DNA of 33,589 bases from CAYRTV01 sp964505785 (GTDB taxonomy: Bacteria; Acidobacteriota; Aminicenantia; Aminicenantales; Aminicenantaceae): NCBI GenBank assembly GCA_964505785.1, contig CAZDJZ010000025.1, forward strand, positions 1-33,589. Direction: 5' to 3'. The translations under genes and the position numbers were made by a program. Shown here piece by piece: positions 29,844 to 33,589 of this stretch. Every line of letters begins with the position of its first letter. Within the stretch, counting starts at the first letter, position 1. The notes under the pieces were generated by a model that was not told where the DNA came from, did no database searches, and saw only the letters and a list, made by a program, of their open reading frames with translations.

Positions 29844-30691
29844 TGCCCTGGGATTATAATGATACGCTTCAATCACGCAATTTAAAGCTCTATCTCAAGC
29901 AAATCTCCAGGTTTTCCCCCCTCAATCACAAGGAGGAAAAAGAACTGGGCGAACGCATTCGCCAAGAGGACCAGGAGGCACTTAAACGCCTCATCGAAGC
30001 CAACCTCAAATTCGTCGTCTCCTATGTCAAAAAATACCGCGGCATGGGCCTTGGTCTGCTTGATCTCATTAACGAGGGAAATTTGGGGCTCATCGAAGCA
30101 GCCAAGAGGTACGACCCGGATAAAAACGTCAAGTTCATATCCTACGCGGTGTGGTGGATCCGCCAGGCTGTATTCCACGCCCTTACACGCAATTCCCGCA
30201 TCTATCATGTTCCGCAGAAAATTTCAGACCAGGTCTCGGAGATGAAAAAAGTCCGGGCCCAGCTCAAAAAGAAATTGGGCCGCAACCCGACCCGGGAGGA
30301 AATCGCAGAAAAAATGGAGATCACAGTCACAGACATCGAGGACATGGAGGTCCTTGAAGAGAAAAACATCTCCCTCTCCGACACCTACTATGAAGACGAC
30401 ACTGAATTAAGCGACCGTCTCGAAGACCATCTCGCTGAACCGGTTGAATACATGATTGTCAAGAACTCCATCCAGCAGCAGATAAGAGAAATCCTCGAAG
30501 AACTGGATGACAAAGAATCACTTGTGTTAAAATTACGTTTCGGCATGGACGACAACCGTCCCCGGACCCTGCAGGAGATTGGGGACCGGCTGAGCCTCAC
30601 CAGGGAAAGGATCCGCCAGATTGAAAAAAAAGCCATGCGTAAGCTGGCGCAGTCCCAGACCCTGCAGCAATTGAGAGGATATTTGAACTGA
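29843..30691 (+). CDS. RNA polymerase sigma factor, RpoD/SigA-like without region 1.1
   Basis: 282 residues. Region 1.2 (DTLQSRNLKLYLKQISRFSP), region 2 (EANLKFVVSYVKKYRGMGLG, LLDLINEGNLGLIEAAKRYD), 2.3-2.4 (KFISYAVWWIRQAVFHALTR then NSRIYHVPQ), region 3 (GRNPTREEIAEKMEITVTDI) and region 4 (LVLKLRFGMDDNRPRTLQEI, SLTRERIRQIEKKAMRKL) are all present. The missing region 1.1 and the altered end of region 2.4 (usual primary sigmas have RTIRIPVH) point to a group 2 or alternative sigma. Its place in a dnaJ-hspR operon suggests a heat-shock or stress role, which is inference. ATG 29843 overlaps the hspR stop; a TTG nine bases upstream is the other possible start. Confidence 0.92.
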   Translation: MPWDYNDTLQSRNLKLYLKQISRFSPLNHKEEKELGERIRQEDQEALKRLIEANLKFVVSYVKKYRGMGLGLLDLINEGNLGLIEAAKRYDPDKNVKFISYAVWWIRQAVFHALTRNSRIYHVPQKISDQVSEMKKVRAQLKKKLGRNPTREEIAEKMEITVTDIEDMEVLEEKNISLSDTYYEDDTELSDRLEDHLAEPVEYMIVKNSIQQQIREILEELDDKESLVLKLRFGMDDNRPRTLQEIGDRLSLTRERIRQIEKKAMRKLAQSQTLQQLRGYLN

Positions 30692-31440
30692 TGACAGACA
30701 AAGGCATCTGCCCCCATTGTGAAGGCAGCGGCTGGGTAACCGTTGAAAAAGACGGCTTAACCACGGCCAAACGCTGCCGCTGCTTTTTTGCGGAAAAAGC
30801 CGCTCTGCTCCGCAACCAAGCCAATATTCCTAAACGCTACCGCGACTGCTCTTTTGATAATTTTAAGCCCCTCAATACTTCCCACCATCATGCCGTAAAA
30901 ATCGCCAAGAGGTTCATCGACAATTACCCCATACAGGACATCGGCCTTCTTTTCCAGGGTTCCTGCGGCGTCGGTAAAACGCACCTCGCCGTGGCCATCA
31001 TAAACGAGCTTATCCGTAAAAAATCCGCCCCCTGCTATTTCTACGACTTCCGCGACCTCATCCGCTCCATCCAGAGCAGCTATTCCGCAGACAATGCGCT
31101 CACTGAAACCGAAGTCCTTTCTCCCGTATTCGACAAAAATGTTCTTGTCCTCGATGAGCTTGGCGCCAAAAAAACATCCCCCTGGGTGGAAGAGACTGTT
31201 TTCTACATCATCAACCACCGCTACAACAACCAGAAGCTGACCATCTTCACATCCAACTACATGGACCAGGGCGAAGAAGAAGAGGACACCCGCGACGATT
31301 TCTACAAAAAGCAGGACGACACCCTGGTCGACCGTATCGGCATCCGCCTCCGCTCCCGCATCTACGAGATGTGCAAACTCGTCAGCATGGAGGGCAAAGA
31401 CTTCCGCAAAGAAGTCAAACAGGCCGGCTATCGGTTTTGA
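30691..31440 (+). CDS. DnaC/DnaI-type helicase-loader ATPase
   Basis: 249 residues. An N-terminal zinc-binding part (Cys7, Cys10, Cys29, Cys31: GICPHCEGSGW and AKRCRC) is followed by an AAA+ core with Walker A QGSCGVGKTHLA (Lys96, Thr97), Walker B VLVLDELGA (151-159), sensor 1 TIFTSNY (184-190) and an arginine-rich end (VDRIGIRLRSRIYEM). This is the arrangement of Bacillus DnaI / E. coli DnaC-like proteins that load the replicative helicase; IstB-type transposition helpers are the alternative, but no transposase is adjacent and the zinc-finger N-terminus favours a loader. It overlaps the sigma stop by one base (TGATG), so translation is coupled to the sigma factor. Confidence 0.87.
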   Translation: MTDKGICPHCEGSGWVTVEKDGLTTAKRCRCFFAEKAALLRNQANIPKRYRDCSFDNFKPLNTSHHHAVKIAKRFIDNYPIQDIGLLFQGSCGVGKTHLAVAIINELIRKKSAPCYFYDFRDLIRSIQSSYSADNALTETEVLSPVFDKNVLVLDELGAKKTSPWVEETVFYIINHRYNNQKLTIFTSNYMDQGEEEEDTRDDFYKKQDDTLVDRIGIRLRSRIYEMCKLVSMEGKDFRKEVKQAGYRF

Positions 31441-31849
31441 TTTATGACCTCTCCTATTGTCACCCTGTGGGTCTTTGCTATTGTCATCCTGAGCAAAGCG
31501 AAGGATCCCAAATTGCTTCGCCAAAATCGATCGACCTTTCCATGACATCACAAGCCTATCCCCATGTCTCCCGAAGCGCTCCCATTGTCACTCCTGAAGC
31601 CCCCCATGTCATTCCCGAAGCGCTCCCATTGTCACTCCTGAAGCCCCCCATGTCATTCCCGAAGCGAAGCGACGGGAATCTTAGACTGCCTCGCCAAATC
31701 ACCCGCCCCTGCCTGGCCACCATGAAGACTCTCCTATACAACCCTGAGATTCCTCCATGTCATCCTGAGGGCTGCGAAGCAGCCCGTGAGGATCTTGGAC
31801 TGCCTCGCCAAATAAAATCTAACCCCAAAACATTATTTCCCCCAAAACA
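31441..31849. repeat. Interspersed repeat array filling the spacer before tRNA-Asn
   Basis: A 409-bp stretch made almost only of repeat copies: TATTGTCACCCTGTGGG and TTGTCATCCTGAGCAAAGCG (31457-31530); two tandem 44-bp units beginning CCGAAGCGCTCCCATTGTCA (about 31570-31657); a full unit with CGAAGCGAAGCGACGGGAAT and CTTAGACTGCCTCGCCAA (to 31697); and CCATGTCATCCTGAGGGCTG, GAGGATCTTGGACTGCCTCG (31755-31811). No gene is supported. Confidence 0.75.
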
Positions 31850-31878
31850 TTGAAATTCTCCTCAATTTTTGCAATAAT
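31850..31878 (+). promoter_or_regulatory. Promoter of tRNA-Asn
   Basis: TTGAAA (31850-31855), 17 bp, AATAAT (31873-31878), followed 13 bases later by the first tRNA base. Confidence 0.6.
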
Positions 31879-31891
31879 ACATTCACCTTGC

Positions 31892-31967
31892 TCCTCGGTA
31901 GCTCAATCGGCAGAGCGGGTGGCTGTTAACCACTAGGTTGCAGGTTCGAGTCCTGCCCGAGGAGCCA
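31892..31967 (+). tRNA. tRNA-Asn (GTT)
   Basis: A 76-nt cloverleaf. Acceptor stem TCCTCGG / CCGAGGA with G discriminator and encoded CCA; D arm GCTC..GAGC; anticodon stem GGTGG / CCACT with loop CTGTTAA, anticodon GTT at 31925-31927; T arm GCAGG-TTCGAGT-CCTGC. Closely resembles other bacterial tRNA-Asn genes. It marks the border between the ordinary chromosome and the region of different character downstream. Confidence 0.97.
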
Positions 31968-32403
31968 GTTATTCCAATTATCTTTCCAGCAATCCAGATT
32001 AACTCATAATCCTTCATGTTTATCCTCTCGCTTTTTATCATTTTTCCCCTTCCTTCGACACTTGCATCCCTTAACATAGCCTTTATTCAACAAAATCGCC
32101 GCGGTCCCGCCTGTGCAAGTGGATATTTCTCGTTTGACGCCCTCAATGCAATTGACTCCTTCATGTCCGCCCTCTTGTTGAAGGGGCCATTTTAGCTCAG
32201 CAGCTGATGGGGACACTATTGCTTTGCTAACACAATATAGGCGGAAGGGCGACTTGACAGCAGGCAATGCTCTGATATAGTTTGCTTTATTATGCAGGCT
32301 TGGCGGGCGGGGACATCAAATGGCATACTCTAAGGATCGTTCTCTGCGTACCTTCAGGTGAACACAAATAAATTATCCAGGCAAGAAATGAGTGGAGAAT
32401 ATA
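31968..32403. other. Spacer between tRNA and island genes
   Basis: 436 bp with no gene I can support. An 87-codon minus-strand frame (32004-32267) has no recognisable content and lacks a ribosome-binding site. The short interspersed repeats of the rest of the window are absent here. A promoter is present at 32254-32281. I looked for a second copy of the tRNA 3' end (attachment-site repeat) and found none within the window. Confidence 0.5.
32254..32281 (+). promoter_or_regulatory. Promoter upstream of the broken excisionase-like gene
   Basis: TTGACA (32254-32259), 16 bp, TATAGT (32276-32281). The leader to ATG 32404 is about 116 nt and carries TGGAG at 32393-32397. Confidence 0.55.
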
Positions 32404-32677
32404 ATGGAAGATCGATGGCTTTCCATAGATGAGATCGAAGCTTATCTTGTCATCAAGAGGGATTCCGTTTACAGATGGACAAGCAAGGGAAATCTTCCTT
32501 GACTCATTCCGGCTACTTGAAAGTATAATGAAAGTCCAGTGCCTTATCGTGTCGGAGAGTGTCCCGATAACTTCGGAATCGGTGTCCGGCTTGAGCGGAA
32601 GATGCAGCCGAAAAAAAATCGCCGAATGGGTGAAATCGGGCGGAGCCGACGAGAACAAGGATAAAGGAGAACAGTGA
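32404..32677 (+). pseudogene. Excisionase-family HTH gene, disrupted
   Basis: From ATG 32404 the frame reads MEDRWLSIDEIEAYLVIKRD and SVYRWTSKGNLP, the N-terminal half of an excisionase-type (MerR-like helix-turn-helix) DNA-binding protein, then stops at 32502. The expected C-terminal half appears in another frame near 32610-32677: KKIAEWVKSGGADENKDKGE, ending in TGA. About 100 bases in between do not match the family. Intact members are about 60-65 residues and are commonly found just upstream of type I restriction-modification genes. The gene therefore seems broken by an insertion or rearrangement. Confidence 0.6.
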
Positions 32678-32712
32678 TGGCTAATAAGGCCATAAAAAAA
32701 GAGGGTGGCTGA
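32677..32712 (+). pseudogene. Possible hsdM start remnant (11 codons)
   Basis: ATG 32677 overlaps the TGA of the broken excisionase frame (TGATG) after AAAGGAGAACAG, and encodes MANKAIKKEGG before a stop. HsdM methyltransferases following such HTH genes often start with a similar Lys/Asn/Gly-rich peptide. The rest of that gene is absent, as if deleted up to the helicase start. Identification from 11 residues is weak. Confidence 0.25.
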
Positions 32713-32718
32713 AAAAAG

Positions 32719-33589
32719 ATGGCTCTAATTCTGGATAACAAGGCACAAAACAAGGTCGGCGATGCTCTCGCGGAGAGTATTCAGCCCAATGCACGCCTGT
32801 CCATACTTTCCGGTCTCTTCTCCATCTATGGTTACCACATCCTAAAAAAGCAACTCGCGCGCACAGGACTCCTGCGACTCCTCATTCCATCGAACGATAT
32901 TCCGGTCGGCACGGGAGAGCAGCCGCCTTTCCACCTGGATGGCCTCGCGGGAAGTAAAGCGGACAGGCGTTTCCGCAATTCCCTCAACATGGCGGAAGTC
33001 GCTCGTGAGTGCGCGGGATGGCTTCAGAAGAAGGCAGAGGTCAAAACAGTATCACTGTCGGTTCCACAGAACCTTTTCCATGTCGAAAATCCCGACGGTC
33101 GTGCACTGGCCATTCACGGAAGTTCGCCGTTTACCTCGACCGGACTCGGAGCCCTGCCTGCAGACGGTTACGAGATAAACACATGTTTTACGACGCCGGA
33201 AGAGACGGCTAGCCTTCTGAAATGGTTCGACTCAATATGGTCGAATCCGGAGGCGACCATGAACGTGAAGGAACTCCTGGTCGCTCAACTTGAAGATATC
33301 TTCTCCAGCAAGTCTCCCGAACTCGTCTACTTCCTGACGCTCTACAGCGTGTTCCGTGAATACCTCGGCGAACTCGAAGAAGACAAGATCATCAAGACCA
33401 GGACAGGCATTAAAGACACGCTCGTCTGGGGCAAGCTGTACCGCTTTCAACGGGACGGGGTGCTCGGGGCAATCGACAAGATCGAGAAGTATAACGGCTG
33501 CATCATCGCAGACAGCGTCGGCCTGGGAAAGACGTTCGAGGCCCTGGCCATCATCAAGTACTACGAGCTGCGCAACGACCGCGTTCTGG
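32719..33589 (+). CDS. SNF2-type DEAD/DEAH helicase, N-terminal part (cut by window end)
   Basis: Open from ATG 32719 to the window end (290 codons, no stop). The N-terminal ~170 residues (VGDALAESIQPNARLSILSG, LFSIYGYHILKKQL, ALAIHGSSPFTSTGLG) look like the PLD-like domain that precedes SNF2 helicases of defence loci. Then a linker (MNVKELLVAQLEDIFSSKSP) leads to the first helicase motifs: LYRFQRDGVLGAIDKIEKY (Q-like motif) and CIIADSVGLGKTFEALAII (Walker A, GLGKT). Family members are ~900-1100 residues and belong to restriction or DNA-protection systems. Codon use (many CTC, GTC, CGC) differs from upstream genes, which suggests horizontal origin. No Shine-Dalgarno of note precedes the ATG. 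The C-terminal helicase domain lies outside the window. Confidence 0.82.
   Translation, partial: MALILDNKAQNKVGDALAESIQPNARLSILSGLFSIYGYHILKKQLARTGLLRLLIPSNDIPVGTGEQPPFHLDGLAGSKADRRFRNSLNMAEVARECAGWLQKKAEVKTVSLSVPQNLFHVENPDGRALAIHGSSPFTSTGLGALPADGYEINTCFTTPEETASLLKWFDSIWSNPEATMNVKELLVAQLEDIFSSKSPELVYFLTLYSVFREYLGELEEDKIIKTRTGIKDTLVWGKLYRFQRDGVLGAIDKIEKYNGCIIADSVGLGKTFEALAIIKYYELRNDRVL

Noticed and set aside
30691..31440. IstB transposition helper instead of DnaC-like loader
   Set aside because: No IstA-type transposase or IS ends nearby, a zinc-finger N-terminus is present, and the gene is coupled to the sigma factor gene.
31968..33589. Direct repeat of the tRNA-Asn 3' end as an attR site
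   Set aside because: No second copy of the T-arm/acceptor sequence was found in the window; it may lie outside.

Overview
The window looks like a chromosomal segment of a moderately GC-balanced, Gram-negative-type anaerobe or facultative anaerobe. Signs are Tat and Sec exported enzymes, an RlpA lipoprotein-like cell-wall hydrolase, a Zn-peptidase and an S9 peptidase with signal peptides, a cobalamin/Fe-S reductive-dehalogenase-like protein, and a HspR-type heat-shock regulator. The mix of families, the split purine-pathway enzymes and the dense short interspersed repeats remind me of candidate phylum Aminicenantes (OP8) or a related Acidobacteria-like lineage. That assignment is inference only; no marker gene here proves it.

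Layout. 1-3391: right end of a small inverted-repeat element, a DUF4416 gene, a broken signal-peptide fragment, a small chorismate mutase and a secreted S9 peptidase. 3392-8556: repeat-filled spacer, then minus-strand cysteine desulfurase, a serine-biosynthesis pair (class V aminotransferase + phosphoglycerate dehydrogenase, ATGA overlap) and an M20 metallopeptidase. 8557-12417: repeats, a probable 44-codon TTG-start gene, a GlsB/YeaQ-like membrane protein, a membrane-anchored RdhA-like protein and a Tat-tagged class V PLP enzyme. 12418-19214: a secreted GH63-like glycosidase, an MFS transporter, a frameshifted Tat-exported asparaginase-family gene meeting rlpA tail to tail, and a LOG-family nucleotidase. 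19458-23990: an archaeal-style pair of separate IMP cyclohydrolase (PurO-like) and AICAR formyltransferase genes, two membrane proteins and a DUF885 Zn-protein. 24234-25643: NAD malic enzyme with a strong terminator. 26036-31440: dnaK under a consensus promoter overlapped by a HAIR-like operator, followed by a tightly coupled dnaJ-hspR-sigma factor-dnaC-like series. 31892-31967: tRNA-Asn. 31968-33589: a sequence of different character with a broken excisionase-like gene, a tiny possible hsdM start remnant and the first part of a SNF2-type helicase, i.e. the edge of a defence/mobile island next to a tRNA.

Two repeat systems run through the intergenic DNA: a roughly 150-bp non-coding inverted-repeat element (MITE-like; termini AGCCTGAATTATTCAT) and a GC-rich short repeat containing a CCCCAGGCCGC/GCGGCCGTGGGG hairpin followed by ATCTTAGACTGC. 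Several genes lack a Shine-Dalgarno sequence and instead have a -10-like box 6-10 nt before the start codon, suggesting leaderless mRNAs.

The most interesting points are the HspR/HAIR autoregulatory heat-shock locus that also carries a sigma factor and a helicase loader, the self-anchored RdhA homologue, the unfused purine enzymes, and the decayed R-M-like region at the tRNA.
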